A stretch of DNA of 64,000 nt from Simiduia curdlanivorans (GCF_030409605.1 NZ_JAUFQG010000004.1:2901001-2965000); one strand, 5' to 3'; positions 44,395-53,491 are shown, counted from the stretch's first letter. Numbers and translations are program-made. The notes: generated by a model not told the origin, from the sequence alone.

Positions 44395-45843
44395 ATGGGG
44401 CAGTCCTCGATTCCAGTACTTAAGTTAAAAGAAAAGATTATTTTCGGTACTGGCGATATTTTTATTGGCGGCTCGCAAGTGATAATGGCGTTTTTCTACT
44501 TGCGATTTCTTACCGATGTTGTGCAGATAAGCCCGGCCCTGGCGGGTACTGTTGTTCTATTGTCAAAAATATGGGATGCCATCAGCGACCCACTGATGGG
44601 GGTCATTACCGATAATACTCGCACTCGCTGGGGGCGCCGAAAACCTTATTTTCTGCTCACCTTTGTGGGTGTTATAACGTCTTTTTGTTTACTCTGGTAC
44701 CCAGTGGATTTTGACTCCGTTACGCAAAAATTTATCTATGTGTTATTGACCTACCTGTACTTTTCCACCGTGGCGACAGTGGCGCTGGTGCCATACTCGT
44801 CCATGAGCAGTGAGATTAGTACCGATTATCAAGAGCGTAACAACGTCAACGGTATTAGGCTCTTTTTCTCACAGGTCGCCTCGCTCCTAGGCGCAGTGTT
44901 ACCGCTGGCGATAGTGAATTACTTTGACGACCCAACGGTGGGCTGGTTGTCTATGGCGGCGATCTTTTCCGTTTTCTTTGCCGTACCCTATCTGTTTATG
45001 TTTTTCTTTACCTATGAACGAGTACCTGTCACAGACACCAAGAGCCAGTTTGATATCGCAACATTTATCCGGCCTTTTAAGGTTAAAGCGTTCCGTAGTT
45101 TAATTTTCATCTACTTTACCGCCTATTTGTCGATGGATGTGATGGCGGCTGTGTTTCAGTACTACATGTACTACTATCTCGATCGCAAGAGCGAAACGGA
45201 TCTGGTAATAGGCACCATGCTGGTGGCCCAGATAATTATGATTCCTGCCGTTGTTATGCTGGCCAACCGTTACGGAAAATCTACCGTCTACAAGTTTAGT
45301 ATTATTATCTGGTTGCTCGGTACCTTGCCCATGGCGTTCTATCAACCAGATTGGCCGGCCATGAGCATCTATGTTATTTCCGCCATTATTGGCTTTGGTG
45401 TTGTTGGCTGTGTGGTTATGCCATGGTCAATTTTCCCCGATGTCACGGACGTTGGCGAGCTGGAATTCGGCTATCGAGTCGCTGGTTCATTTAGCGGCGT
45501 CATGACCTTTATGCGAAAATTCTCTGGTGCGATTGGTATTTTTACCGTCGGAATTATTCTGCAGATCTCGGGTTACATACCTCCGGTTAGGGGCATGGTA
45601 GACGGCAAGTATATTGAAGCTTTTCAAGCACAGCCCGAGAGCGTAATTCTTGCACTCCAGATTATTGTGCTTATGTTACCGCTGCTGCTACTGATACCGG
45701 CATTTATTGTTGCCCACCGTTTTCCGCTTGATATGCATACCCACGAGCGGCTGCGTAAACACCTGGAGTTTAAGCGGGGAGAGGTTGAATACAATAACTT
45801 GTCAGACGCCGAGTTGGCGGAAATGAGGAAGCTATTGGTTTGA
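44395..45843 (+). CDS. GPH-family (MFS) sugar:cation symporter
   Basis: The ATG at 44395 has AGGAG at 44385-44389; it gives 482 residues with about 12 membrane spans. The glycoside-pentoside-hexuronide family is recognised by SKIWDAISDPLMGVITDNTRTRWGRRKPYFL near residues 50-85 (described by the parts SKIWDAISDPLMG and TRWGRRKPY). The cargo is most likely the unsaturated uronic-acid disaccharide that the GH105 enzyme cuts. It lies 14 bases after that gene and 28 bases before the exported protein gene. Confidence 0.9.
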   Translation: MGQSSIPVLKLKEKIIFGTGDIFIGGSQVIMAFFYLRFLTDVVQISPALAGTVVLLSKIWDAISDPLMGVITDNTRTRWGRRKPYFLLTFVGVITSFCLLWYPVDFDSVTQKFIYVLLTYLYFSTVATVALVPYSSMSSEISTDYQERNNVNGIRLFFSQVASLLGAVLPLAIVNYFDDPTVGWLSMAAIFSVFFAVPYLFMFFFTYERVPVTDTKSQFDIATFIRPFKVKAFRSLIFIYFTAYLSMDVMAAVFQYYMYYYLDRKSETDLVIGTMLVAQIIMIPAVVMLANRYGKSTVYKFSIIIWLLGTLPMAFYQPDWPAMSIYVISAIIGFGVVGCVVMPWSIFPDVTDVGELEFGYRVAGSFSGVMTFMRKFSGAIGIFTVGIILQISGYIPPVRGMVDGKYIEAFQAQPESVILALQIIVLMLPLLLLIPAFIVAHRFPLDMHTHERLRKHLEFKRGEVEYNNLSDAELAEMRKLLV

Positions 45844-45871
45844 ATGAACATTAATGGAGGTTTCTATAACA

Positions 45872-47803
45872 ATGAAAAAAAGTAGTTTGTTATTTCTCGT
45901 TTTTTTGGTGTTCGTTGCCGGCAGCTGGGTTGTTTCAGATATTATTCGTAATAACGCTATCGTGAAGGTGCTGGCTGCGCCTGAGCAGGCATTAGCCAAG
46001 CGTGAAAATGATGCGCTCTATGCGTTACAGCACGGCGAAGATTTCGATTTCGCCGAGCTAGAAGAAACTTACCAGTTCATTGATGGCCGTTACGATACTG
46101 CCGACTTTCGACTGCCATCGTTGATTCGCATTCTGTATGACCATCAGGACAAAGTGCCTGACGCTGCCCTTGATCGAATGAAAACGTCCTTGCTTGGTTT
46201 TAAGTACTGGATGGATCAGCCCGGCGCCGACGCTATGTGCTACTGGTCTGAAAATCACCAAATACTCTTTGCCAGTGCTGAATATTTAATTGGCCAGTTT
46301 TGGCCCGATGATATCTTTAGTAACGATGGAAAAAGTGGCGCAGAGCACCGGGATATTGCTCGAGCCCGGGTGCTGGCTTGGCTAGAGCAACGCTGGTTAT
46401 ACGGTTTTACCGAGTGGTATTCGCCGGTGTATTACACCGAAGACGTTGCGCCATTGGCAAACCTTATAGATTTTGGTGACGAGGAGGTTAGTCTTAAAGC
46501 TAAAATTGTCATGGATTTGTTGTTGTATGATGTGGCTAGTCAGTCCTATCGCGGCACATTTATTTCAACCAGCGGCCGCATGTATGAGCGTCAAAAAATT
46601 CATGGTAAAAACGCCTCAATGAATCCGGTCATTACCGGGATTTGGGGCGATCGCTATGGGTACGATATCAGCGTTAATATGAGTCAAAATTTCACTTATC
46701 TTAAAAAATATCAGGTCCCCGAGGTTATTAAAGCCATTGGCCTTGATGATTCAGATGTGATTATTAAGGCATCAAATGGTCTGAATCTTATCGAGTTGCA
46801 AAGTGAGGGGCTGGTTGGTCAGGACGACCGGCAAATTATGATGCAGCTGGCGATGGAGTCTTTTACCAATCCGGAGGTGATTAGTAATACGCTGGCGTAT
46901 GTCGATAATAACAACATGTTCGCCAATGAGTTTTTACATGATCTAAAATTGCTGAATATTGGTTTGTTAAGACGCACTGGGTTGTTGCCGACGGTGAGTC
47001 GAATGCTTGAATTGCCCACAGATGGTGTGGCGATCCAGCGAGCCAATACTTATACCTATCGCACGCAAGATTATATGATTGCAACGGCACAGTCCTATCA
47101 TCCGGGCTCATATGGCGATCAACACCATATTTGGAACGCACTCTTGGCCAATGATGTCAGTATCTTTACCACCCATCCCGCGAAATCACTTGCCGAAAAG
47201 GGCGCCCTGAGTGCTTCGCCTGGCTATTGGGTCGGCAATGGTCGACTGCCCCATGCCGTGCAGCACGAGAATATCGTGATGGTCATGTACAAGGTGCCGG
47301 ATAAGCCGAGCTTTATGGAAAAAAGTATCGTGCATTTTACCCACGCCCATTTCCCTAAGGATGCAATGGATGAGGTAGTGATTGATGGCCGCTATGCCTT
47401 TGCCCGACTTGATCATAAGTATGTTGCATTCACGGCAAAAAATGATTTGGCCTACGCCGACGCTAATCAAGTCGATTTGATTCAGCCCGGCGCCGAGACT
47501 TATTGGGTGTTCGAAGCGAGCACGGAGCAGAACGACGGTAGTTTCGCTGCCTTCATTAACCGCATTAAAAGTAACCCTGTTAATTTCGCACCTAGCCAGC
47601 TGAGCTATGAATCAAAGCACAAACTCATGCAGCTCAGCTTCGGCGGTGATTTTATCGTCAATGGTGCGCTTGTTGAAACTGAGTATCAACGGTTTGATTC
47701 GCCTTATGCGCAAGCTGAGCGAAGGCCGAGGTCGATAACACTGAGTCATGCCGATAAATCGCTGTTTCTTGATTTTTATAATGGGATTAGAGAAGAGCGT
47801 TAG
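45872..47803 (+). CDS. Exported ~640-residue protein of unknown family in the uronate operon
   Basis: The start ATG 45872 (MKKSSLLFLVFLVFVAGSWV) gives 643 residues; an ATG at 45854 would add six. The N-terminus is a signal peptide or anchor with no clear cleavage site. The N-terminal ~400 residues look all-helical and contain CYWSENHQILFASAEYLIGQ near 125-144 and WLYGFTEWYSPVYYTEDVAPL near 178-198. The rest is beta-rich (YHPGSYGDQHHIWNALL near 413, then FVNGALVETEYQ-type strands). This (alpha/alpha) toroid plus beta-sandwich layout recalls polysaccharide lyases such as heparinase II-like enzymes, but no known family could be assigned. The position between transporter and kduI points to uronic-acid polymer breakdown. 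Confidence 0.75.
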   Translation: MKKSSLLFLVFLVFVAGSWVVSDIIRNNAIVKVLAAPEQALAKRENDALYALQHGEDFDFAELEETYQFIDGRYDTADFRLPSLIRILYDHQDKVPDAALDRMKTSLLGFKYWMDQPGADAMCYWSENHQILFASAEYLIGQFWPDDIFSNDGKSGAEHRDIARARVLAWLEQRWLYGFTEWYSPVYYTEDVAPLANLIDFGDEEVSLKAKIVMDLLLYDVASQSYRGTFISTSGRMYERQKIHGKNASMNPVITGIWGDRYGYDISVNMSQNFTYLKKYQVPEVIKAIGLDDSDVIIKASNGLNLIELQSEGLVGQDDRQIMMQLAMESFTNPEVISNTLAYVDNNNMFANEFLHDLKLLNIGLLRRTGLLPTVSRMLELPTDGVAIQRANTYTYRTQDYMIATAQSYHPGSYGDQHHIWNALLANDVSIFTTHPAKSLAEKGALSASPGYWVGNGRLPHAVQHENIVMVMYKVPDKPSFMEKSIVHFTHAHFPKDAMDEVVIDGRYAFARLDHKYVAFTAKNDLAYADANQVDLIQPGAETYWVFEASTEQNDGSFAAFINRIKSNPVNFAPSQLSYESKHKLMQLSFGGDFIVNGALVETEYQRFDSPYAQAERRPRSITLSHADKSLFLDFYNGIREER

Positions 47804-47856
47804 CCGAAAAGGTTGTTTCTATAAACCAATATTTAAAGCGTTAAGTGAGAAAATGT

Positions 47857-48693
47857 ATGGAACTCAATATTCGTTATGCCAATCACCCCGATGATGTAAA
47901 GCACTACACGTCTGAGCAGTTGCGTGAGCACTTTTTAGTGGAATCGCTATTCCTTGCCGACCAGGTGAAGCTAACCTATTCACACGTGGATCGAATCATG
48001 GTTGGCGGTATTATGCCGGTGCAACAAAGTTTGACACTGGAAGCCGGTAAGGAAATGGGGGTTGAGTATTTCTTTGAGCGCCGCGAAGCGGGCATTATCA
48101 ATGTGGGCGGCAAAGGTGCTGTGGTGTTGGATGGCGTTCGTTTCGAACTGGGTAAGCGCGACGGGCTTTATGTTGGCATGGGCGTAAAAGACATCCAGCT
48201 TTTGAGCGATTCAACGGATGAGCCAGCAAAGTTCTACTTTAATAGCGCACCGGCTCACCAGCGTTACCCACACGCAAAAATTGAAATTGCTCAAGCCAAT
48301 CCGGTTAAGTTAGGCAGCGTTGAAACCTCTAATAAGCGCACAATATATCAATATGTGCATCCGGCAGTCTGTCAGAGTTGTCAATTAGTGATGGGCTTAA
48401 CCATGCTGGAGCCGGGAAGCATTTGGAATACCATGCCATGCCATACCCATGAGCGTCGGATGGAAGTGTATTTCTACTTTGATATGGCCGATGAATCACG
48501 GGTATTTCATTTAATGGGGAGACCCGATGAGACGCGCCACATTGTTGTTGCCAATGAGCAGGCGGTCATCTCGCCAAGTTGGTCAATTCACTCAGGTGCA
48601 GGCACCAGTAATTACACTTTTATTTGGGGCATGGTGGGGGAAAACCAAACCTTCGACGACATGGATCACCTTAAACCGGGTGACTTGCGATAG
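47857..48693 (+). CDS. kduI: 5-dehydro-4-deoxy-D-glucuronate isomerase KduI
   Basis: Converts 4-deoxy-5-ketouronate to 3-deoxy-D-glycero-2,5-hexodiulosonate. The ATG at 47857 gives 278 residues, exactly the length of E. coli KduI; the upstream in-frame GTG adds four. The zinc ligands His196, His198, Glu203 (in CHTHERRMEVYFYF) and His245 (in WSIHSGAGT) fall at the same positions as in E. coli. VYSHIDRIIVGGIMP of E. coli corresponds to YSHVDRIMVGGIMP here. It follows the exported protein gene by 53 bases and precedes kduD by 10. Confidence 0.97.
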   Translation: MELNIRYANHPDDVKHYTSEQLREHFLVESLFLADQVKLTYSHVDRIMVGGIMPVQQSLTLEAGKEMGVEYFFERREAGIINVGGKGAVVLDGVRFELGKRDGLYVGMGVKDIQLLSDSTDEPAKFYFNSAPAHQRYPHAKIEIAQANPVKLGSVETSNKRTIYQYVHPAVCQSCQLVMGLTMLEPGSIWNTMPCHTHERRMEVYFYFDMADESRVFHLMGRPDETRHIVVANEQAVISPSWSIHSGAGTSNYTFIWGMVGENQTFDDMDHLKPGDLR

Positions 48694-48703
48694 GGGTGCA
48701 AAT

Positions 48704-49465
48704 ATGATTTTAGACGCATTTAATTTGCGCGGAAAAGTCGCGATTGTCACTGGTGCTTCGCGCGGGCTAGGCCGAGGCATTGCCTTGGCGCTCGCCGAGG
48801 CTGGTGCGGACATAGTGGGTGTGGGCGTGAGCGATTCTTCTGAAACCGGGCGAGACATTACCGCCCTAGGCAGGAAATATTTGCAGGTTACCGCTGACCT
48901 CACCGATAGCCACTGTGTTGGCGGTATTGTCGCACAGGCAAGAGCCGCATTTGGCCGTATCGACATACTGGTGAATAACGCGGGGACAATACGCCGGGAT
49001 GATTTTCTCGAGTTTAGCGAAGAGGATTGGGACGCGGTAATGGATCTCAATCTAAAGACGCTGTTCTTTTTCTCGCAAGCGGTGGCAAAAGTTTTTATTG
49101 AGCAAGGCAGTGGCGGGAAAATTATTCATATTGCCTCAATGTTGTCTTATCAGGGCGGGGTTCGAGTCGCCTCTTATACGGCGAGTAAATCGGGCGTGAA
49201 GGGCTTGACCATGTTGATGGCGAATGAAATGGCCGCGCATGGTATTAATGTTAACGCTATCGCGCCTGGCTATATGGCTACGGATAATACTGAGCAACTG
49301 CGCAATGATCCGAAGCGAAACACGGATATTCTCGGCCGTATTCCCGCGGGCCGCTGGGGCAATCCGTCCGATCTTGGCGGCGCTGTGGTGTTTTTAGCCA
49401 GCGCAGCCGCGGACTATGTGCATGGTTTTACCTTGGCCGTTGACGGTGGATGGTTGGCTAGATAA
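48704..49465 (+). CDS. kduD: 2-dehydro-3-deoxy-D-gluconate 5-dehydrogenase KduD
   Basis: Reduces the KduI product to 2-keto-3-deoxygluconate. The ATG at 48704 (AGGGG upstream) gives 253 residues, as in E. coli; the longer in-frame extension lies inside kduI. It is a short-chain dehydrogenase: TGASRGLGRG near 16-25 binds the nucleotide, NNAG follows near 92, and the catalytic Tyr and Lys are in SYTASKSG near 156-163. Last gene of the operon; a convergent AraC gene ends 26 bases on. KdgK and KdgA, needed next, are not in the window. Confidence 0.95.
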   Translation: MILDAFNLRGKVAIVTGASRGLGRGIALALAEAGADIVGVGVSDSSETGRDITALGRKYLQVTADLTDSHCVGGIVAQARAAFGRIDILVNNAGTIRRDDFLEFSEEDWDAVMDLNLKTLFFFSQAVAKVFIEQGSGGKIIHIASMLSYQGGVRVASYTASKSGVKGLTMLMANEMAAHGINVNAIAPGYMATDNTEQLRNDPKRNTDILGRIPAGRWGNPSDLGGAVVFLASAAADYVHGFTLAVDGGWLAR

Positions 49466-49491
49466 TTGGATACAACGCTCGGCTGACGGCA

Positions 49492-50757
49492 TTAGTTCTC
49501 GTTGCTAGTTGTAAGCTGAGTGCGCCGAAATGCAGTGGGCGTGGTATCAAAATGGCTCTTAAAGGCCTTATTGAAAGTGCTGATCGAGCGAAAGCCGACG
49601 TCCAAGGCAATGGTGGTGATAGGGATGTTCGCCTCTTTCGTATTACTGAGTCGCTGAGCGGCTTCGCTAATTCGGTAGCTGTTTAAAAAATCATTAAAAT
49701 TTCGGTAACCTAAACCGCTGTTAATAATTTTTCGCAGACGATATTCCTGCAACTTTAACCGATAGGCCAGCTGACCCATGGTGAGCTCCATATCCTGATA
49801 GATGTGTTCATTGTCCATTAGGGCATGTATTTGTTGTAGCACTTCTGCGGGTACTTCTGTCGGTGCCTCGTTCGTCCTTGGCGCCTTTTCAGCTACAAAA
49901 TTTTCACTGAGCGTTGTTTCGTCGATAGGATCAATATGTGTGTTTGTGTCCTGTTGGATGGGCGCGTCGTCGGTGGATGCTTTCGGTGACTGTTTGTGGT
50001 CGCTTTGTGGCAAGTGGGGCCTTGGCAAGCGATAGCGCTGGCTGTCGGGTGTTAATAATCCTGCGTTAGGTCGCAGTAGCATGACGTTGGTAATCAGTAA
50101 CACCAGTGCGGCTATTACATATTGGGCATAGTTTAGCCATGGGAAATAGGCGTAAAGCACTTCGCGCATGATGAGAATAATAAAGAGATAGGCAGCGTTG
50201 ACTCCGCAAAGCCATAGCCGCAGATCGCGGCGCGATTCGACCAGATCTACCCGCCAGTTGCGCGCTATCACGGCCACGGCTAAGCCTACCAGTAACAATT
50301 CTAAAACAGCCGGAGCATCAACTAATATCGTTACCCAGAAAGGCGCCGGTATTATGCCTATCTGGCTCGCCAAGAGGTCAACTAGTGGCAAGCAAACGGT
50401 CATTAGTACCAGTGATATTTGCCAAGTTTTAAGGGAAAAGTGATCATCAAACAGGCTTGCACTGAACAGCCAAAATACCCCGGGGATACCGGTCATTAAC
50501 GTAATGGCGACGATGCTCCAAGGGCCGTCGGCGGCAAAGGGTGCAAGGAAAAAGCCGAGTAGGGTTAATAGTAAGAGGCTGTATAAACCTTGCTGCAGGG
50601 ACTGCTTGGGGCTGAGTGCGATGAGTAGCATGGCCAACAGCACTTGTGAGATAGCGAACCCGACCACACCCGGCAGCAGGAGGTTGAGTAAATCAATTTC
50701 GCCGCCACTCCATGTGGGTGTGCGAATAGGCTCTTCTATTAGGGCTTGGGTTGGCAT
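49492..50757 (-). CDS. Membrane-anchored AraC-family regulator
   Basis: The 421 residues have about seven hydrophobic segments in the N-terminal 235, a polar linker (about 240-305) and two AraC helix-turn-helix units at the C-terminus: MGQLAYRLKLQEYRLRKIIN near 325 and ITTIALDVGFRSISTFNKAFKSHF near 380. Such seven-span AraC proteins probably sense a signal in or across the membrane. Its place right behind the kdu operon on the other strand makes it a candidate regulator of that operon, but this is inference from position only. Confidence 0.85.
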   Translation of the reverse strand: MPTQALIEEPIRTPTWSGGEIDLLNLLLPGVVGFAISQVLLAMLLIALSPKQSLQQGLYSLLLLTLLGFFLAPFAADGPWSIVAITLMTGIPGVFWLFSASLFDDHFSLKTWQISLVLMTVCLPLVDLLASQIGIIPAPFWVTILVDAPAVLELLLVGLAVAVIARNWRVDLVESRRDLRLWLCGVNAAYLFIILIMREVLYAYFPWLNYAQYVIAALVLLITNVMLLRPNAGLLTPDSQRYRLPRPHLPQSDHKQSPKASTDDAPIQQDTNTHIDPIDETTLSENFVAEKAPRTNEAPTEVPAEVLQQIHALMDNEHIYQDMELTMGQLAYRLKLQEYRLRKIINSGLGYRNFNDFLNSYRISEAAQRLSNTKEANIPITTIALDVGFRSISTFNKAFKSHFDTTPTAFRRTQLTTSNEN

Positions 50758-50905
50758 CAGGTGTTAAGTGCTTTTGTTGGTCTAGAAACGGAGTAATAAG
50801 AGGTGGGGCTTACTTCATACACAGAGGTAAGCCAAGTATTACAGGTGTCACCAGCCTAGCAGTTGTGGCTCTAATATCAACAGCTTTGACTTCTCGCTTC
50901 GCCAG

Positions 50906-51691
50906 TTAGAATAGGTGGCCGTAATCTAGGTTCTTTAAGTGTTGGATACTTTTGGCGAGATCGTCAAAGGGTGTTTTCGTTTCCTGCTCAATGGCCATGT
51001 AGGCGACATTGGCGTGCTTGCAACTTTCTACGATTTTACCAAAGTGTAAATGACCGACACCTAGCGCTGCGTCCGTGGGTAGCAGATCTAAATATTTCCA
51101 GCGGATTTGATAATCCCGTAAATGCACTACGTCCACCCTTTCAGACAACTCGAGTATCGTGTCATGGGGTGTTTTTCCACCACGCTGTAGCCAGTAGGTA
51201 TCTAACGTTAAACCAATATTTTCGGCCGAACTATGTTCGAGCAATATGTCTAGGCCGGTTTTATGCCCGTACTTCTGAAACTCGAAGTGGTGGTGATGGA
51301 ACAGCAGTCTGAAGCCCTGCTGTCGATAAACTTCTCCAAGGCTATTCAGTGCGACGGCAAATTTAGCAAGGGCTTTTTCGTTTCCGATTATGCAGCGCAT
51401 CGGTAGCGCGGACACCGAAATATAGCGGCAATCGAGTTGTTGGTGAAATTGTATGGTTTGGTCAACGTACCGGCTGAGAAAGTCGAAGCTGTTTTGGCTG
51501 CTTCCCACGGTCATCTCCAGCGCTTGGGAAACCCGCGCGACTGTGGCGATTTCCTCTTGCGTCCATTTTATGCGCGCCAACTCTATGGCGTTGACACCCA
51601 TTGCTTTCAGGCGCGTTAAGGAGGCTTCGATAGCGGATAAGCTTTTCAGATGTTTACGAACGGTATAAGTCTGAACAGAAAAGTTTGGCAT
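50906..51691 (-). CDS. Sugar phosphate isomerase/epimerase family protein (TIM barrel)
   Basis: The 261 residues are of the xylose-isomerase-like AP endonuclease 2 superfamily. Metal-binding residues are seen in LLFHHHHFEF near 118-127, IGLTLDTYWLQRGG near 154-167, VVHLRDYQ near 183-190 and MAIEQE near 233-238. The reaction is unknown; a role in hexuronate or inositol-type sugar metabolism fits the neighbourhood. It is in the same direction as the AraC gene but 148 bases away. Confidence 0.83.
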   Translation of the reverse strand: MPNFSVQTYTVRKHLKSLSAIEASLTRLKAMGVNAIELARIKWTQEEIATVARVSQALEMTVGSSQNSFDFLSRYVDQTIQFHQQLDCRYISVSALPMRCIIGNEKALAKFAVALNSLGEVYRQQGFRLLFHHHHFEFQKYGHKTGLDILLEHSSAENIGLTLDTYWLQRGGKTPHDTILELSERVDVVHLRDYQIRWKYLDLLPTDAALGVGHLHFGKIVESCKHANVAYMAIEQETKTPFDDLAKSIQHLKNLDYGHLF

Positions 51692-52096
51692 GACGCTAGA
51701 ATACCTGTTTGCGTGTGAATACCGAAGTGGCGACTATGGCCTATTGGGTAAGTGTTGCAAGTGAATTTCTAAAATTCGTCAGTGTCTGTGCGTATCAGTA
51801 ACGCGGTTTTTGTGTGAGTGGAGATGACGCTAATTTGATGTTTTATTAATAAGTATAGATTGTTGGCCTAAGTATACTTGTACCTTGCTTTTAAGCCTAA
51901 GTGGACTGATCAGGCGGTGTGGCAAAGGCTCGCGTCATAATCGCGTGTTAACAAAGCCTAGAGTATTGATGGAATGGATGGCCCAAGTAAAAATCATGCG
52001 GATAATAAAAGCCCTAGGTTGCGGTCAAGGAATAGGTTGCAGGTTTAGTTTGATAGTCTAGCGAGCGTTTAACTGGATAGTGTCAGTTGATCTATC
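51692..52096. other. 405-bp gap with no identified gene
   Basis: AT-rich sequence between the TIM-barrel gene and tusE, both on the minus strand. It should contain the TIM-barrel promoter and the end of the tus transcript. No gene, terminator or repeat of note was found. Confidence 0.35.
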
Positions 52097-52405
52097 TCAA
52101 AGGCAGTTTGTAGGGCGTGGTAGTCCGGCAATTTTAGCGGCAAGTTTCGCGGTACTTCCTGGGAAAAGTTGCATGAGATAAATGCTGCGCCCCTTTTCTG
52201 GCCCCAAGGTGGCGGTAATATACTTCACCAGTGGCCGCATGGCGGGAGATAGCTCATAGGTTTGAAAATAATCTCGCAAGCAGTGGATAATTTCCCAATG
52301 TGCGTCGGACAATTGTAAGCTTTCTTGTTCCGCTAGCCATTCTGCGGTTTCTCGGCTCCAGTCGTCGAGGTTTACTAGGTAACCATCTTTATCTGTTTCG
52401 TACAT
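52097..52405 (-). CDS. tusE: Sulfur relay protein TusE/DsrC
   Basis: Receives persulfide from TusD and passes it to MnmA for 2-thiouridine formation in tRNA. The 102 residues contain WDEETAEWLA-type motif (WSRETAEWLAEQESLQLS), HWEIIHCLRDYF, and the C-terminal tail GLPRPTNCL, in which the penultimate Cys101 is the active residue. It begins 2 bases after the tusB stop, so it is part of the tusDCBE operon. Confidence 0.93.
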   Translation of the reverse strand: MYETDKDGYLVNLDDWSRETAEWLAEQESLQLSDAHWEIIHCLRDYFQTYELSPAMRPLVKYITATLGPEKGRSIYLMQLFPGSTAKLAAKIAGLPRPTNCL

Positions 52406-52407
52406 GA

Positions 52408-52692
52408 TTAATACCAGCTAACGATGGGCTGGTGGCTTTCGCTCAGTTCCACGAAGCCTGCATAATCAATCAGAGCAACCAGAGAGGGAAGCTTGTCGAC
52501 ATTTAACCCGCGTGCAATAAGATCGGGTGCCAGGGCGAAAACGCTTGCCTTTGTATCGATGGGTGTTTTGTTGGCAAACGCATATACCGCATCGTTGATT
52601 AAGATGATGGCATCTTCTTTTTGTGCCGCTCGCAATGCGATCTGAATATCTGCGTTCGCGAGTGACTTGCTTATAATATGCAATGTGGTCAT
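52408..52692 (-). CDS. tusB: Sulfur relay protein TusB/DsrH
   Basis: The start ATG 52692 overlaps the tusC stop (TAATG), giving 94 residues (95 in E. coli); the upstream frame extension lies inside tusC. It forms the TusBCD hexamer with TusC and TusD. The N-terminal MTTLHIISKS and the IILINDAVYAF segment are typical of DsrH. Confidence 0.9.
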   Translation of the reverse strand: MTTLHIISKSLANADIQIALRAAQKEDAIILINDAVYAFANKTPIDTKASVFALAPDLIARGLNVDKLPSLVALIDYAGFVELSESHQPIVSWY

Positions 52693-53042
52693 TAAAAGGT
52701 CAGTACCTGATCGGCTTGTTCGAGTAAATTGCATAACCCTTCATCGCTTAGCCAGTGAATATTGGTGCTGTGTGTGGCTACGCCCAATTGTTCAAAGGAT
52801 GGTTTATGCACGTATAAGGTTTCAACGTCGTAGAGCGGCAGCGCGTTTAATTGCTTTTCGATGTTGGGCAGGTTGAGGTTGTTTAATGCCATGCCTGTAT
52901 TCAACTGTAAAACGCCATCGCCGATAAAAACAGGTATCACTTTCTGTTCAAATGCGGCAGTTGCCAAGAGTGCGTCTAGGCCTTCTTTTGCATAATCACC
53001 AGCACTGGGAGAATGACGAAATAAAAATAGAGTTGTTTTCAT
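52692..53042 (-). CDS. tusC: Sulfur relay protein TusC/DsrF
   Basis: The 116 residues match TusC: LFLFRHSPSAGDYAKEGLDALLATAAF at the N-terminus (quoted in part: FRHSPSAGDYAKEGLDA), then VIPVFIGDGVLQL. It starts 3 bases after the tusD stop and overlaps tusB by one base. Structural subunit of TusBCD. Confidence 0.93.
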   Translation of the reverse strand: MKTTLFLFRHSPSAGDYAKEGLDALLATAAFEQKVIPVFIGDGVLQLNTGMALNNLNLPNIEKQLNALPLYDVETLYVHKPSFEQLGVATHSTNIHWLSDEGLCNLLEQADQVLTF

Positions 53043-53045
53043 TGC

Positions 53046-53432
53046 CTAGCCAAAGGTGATGAGTCTATCGGTGTTAACAGTAGCGTCTACCAATTGGCCT
53101 AGCCCCGAAAGGTTGAAGCCTTGCGCTAAGTTAGATGTGGCTAAGTTGTAGCGTTCCGCTTCCTGTGCATCGCAAATGCCGCGTTTAAGTGCGGCTGCAA
53201 TGCAAACCACGAGTTCGGTGTTGTTGGCCTCGCTAAATTTCACCCAGCGCTGATGGATGGGGCTACTGCCTTGGGGCGGTTGTTGTAAAAGGCTAGCTTG
53301 ATAAACCCCGTCGCCATAAAAAAATATTCGCGAAACACGGTGGCCGGCGGCAACCAGCGCGCAGGCAAATTGGTAGGCCGATTCGCAACCGCTCTTGCTG
53401 GGTGAGGCTAAGTTTAGCAGCGCATAATTCAT
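53046..53432 (-). CDS. tusD: Sulfurtransferase subunit TusD/DsrE
   Basis: The ATG at 53432 with GGAG six bases upstream gives 128 residues, equal to E. coli TusD; the six-codon extension upstream is discarded. The active Cys is residue 77 in ELVVCIAAALKRG (Cys78 in E. coli). The RIFFYGDGVYQA segment is also diagnostic. First gene of tusD-tusC-tusB-tusE. Confidence 0.93.
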   Translation of the reverse strand: MNYALLNLASPSKSGCESAYQFACALVAAGHRVSRIFFYGDGVYQASLLQQPPQGSSPIHQRWVKFSEANNTELVVCIAAALKRGICDAQEAERYNLATSNLAQGFNLSGLGQLVDATVNTDRLITFG

Positions 53433-53451
53433 GGCAACTCCAAAAAGCAAA

Positions 53452-53470
53452 AGAGCCCCAGAGGGGCTCT
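53452..53470 (-). terminator. Terminator between yccA and tusD
   Basis: Perfect 8-bp stem AGAGCCCC / GGGGCTCT with a 3-base loop; on the minus strand it is followed by TTTTGCTTTTT. It lies 22-40 bases after the yccA stop, immediately before tusD, so it may also set read-through into the tus operon. Confidence 0.85.
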
Positions 53471-53491
53471 AGTGAATGCCTGTGATGTTAA

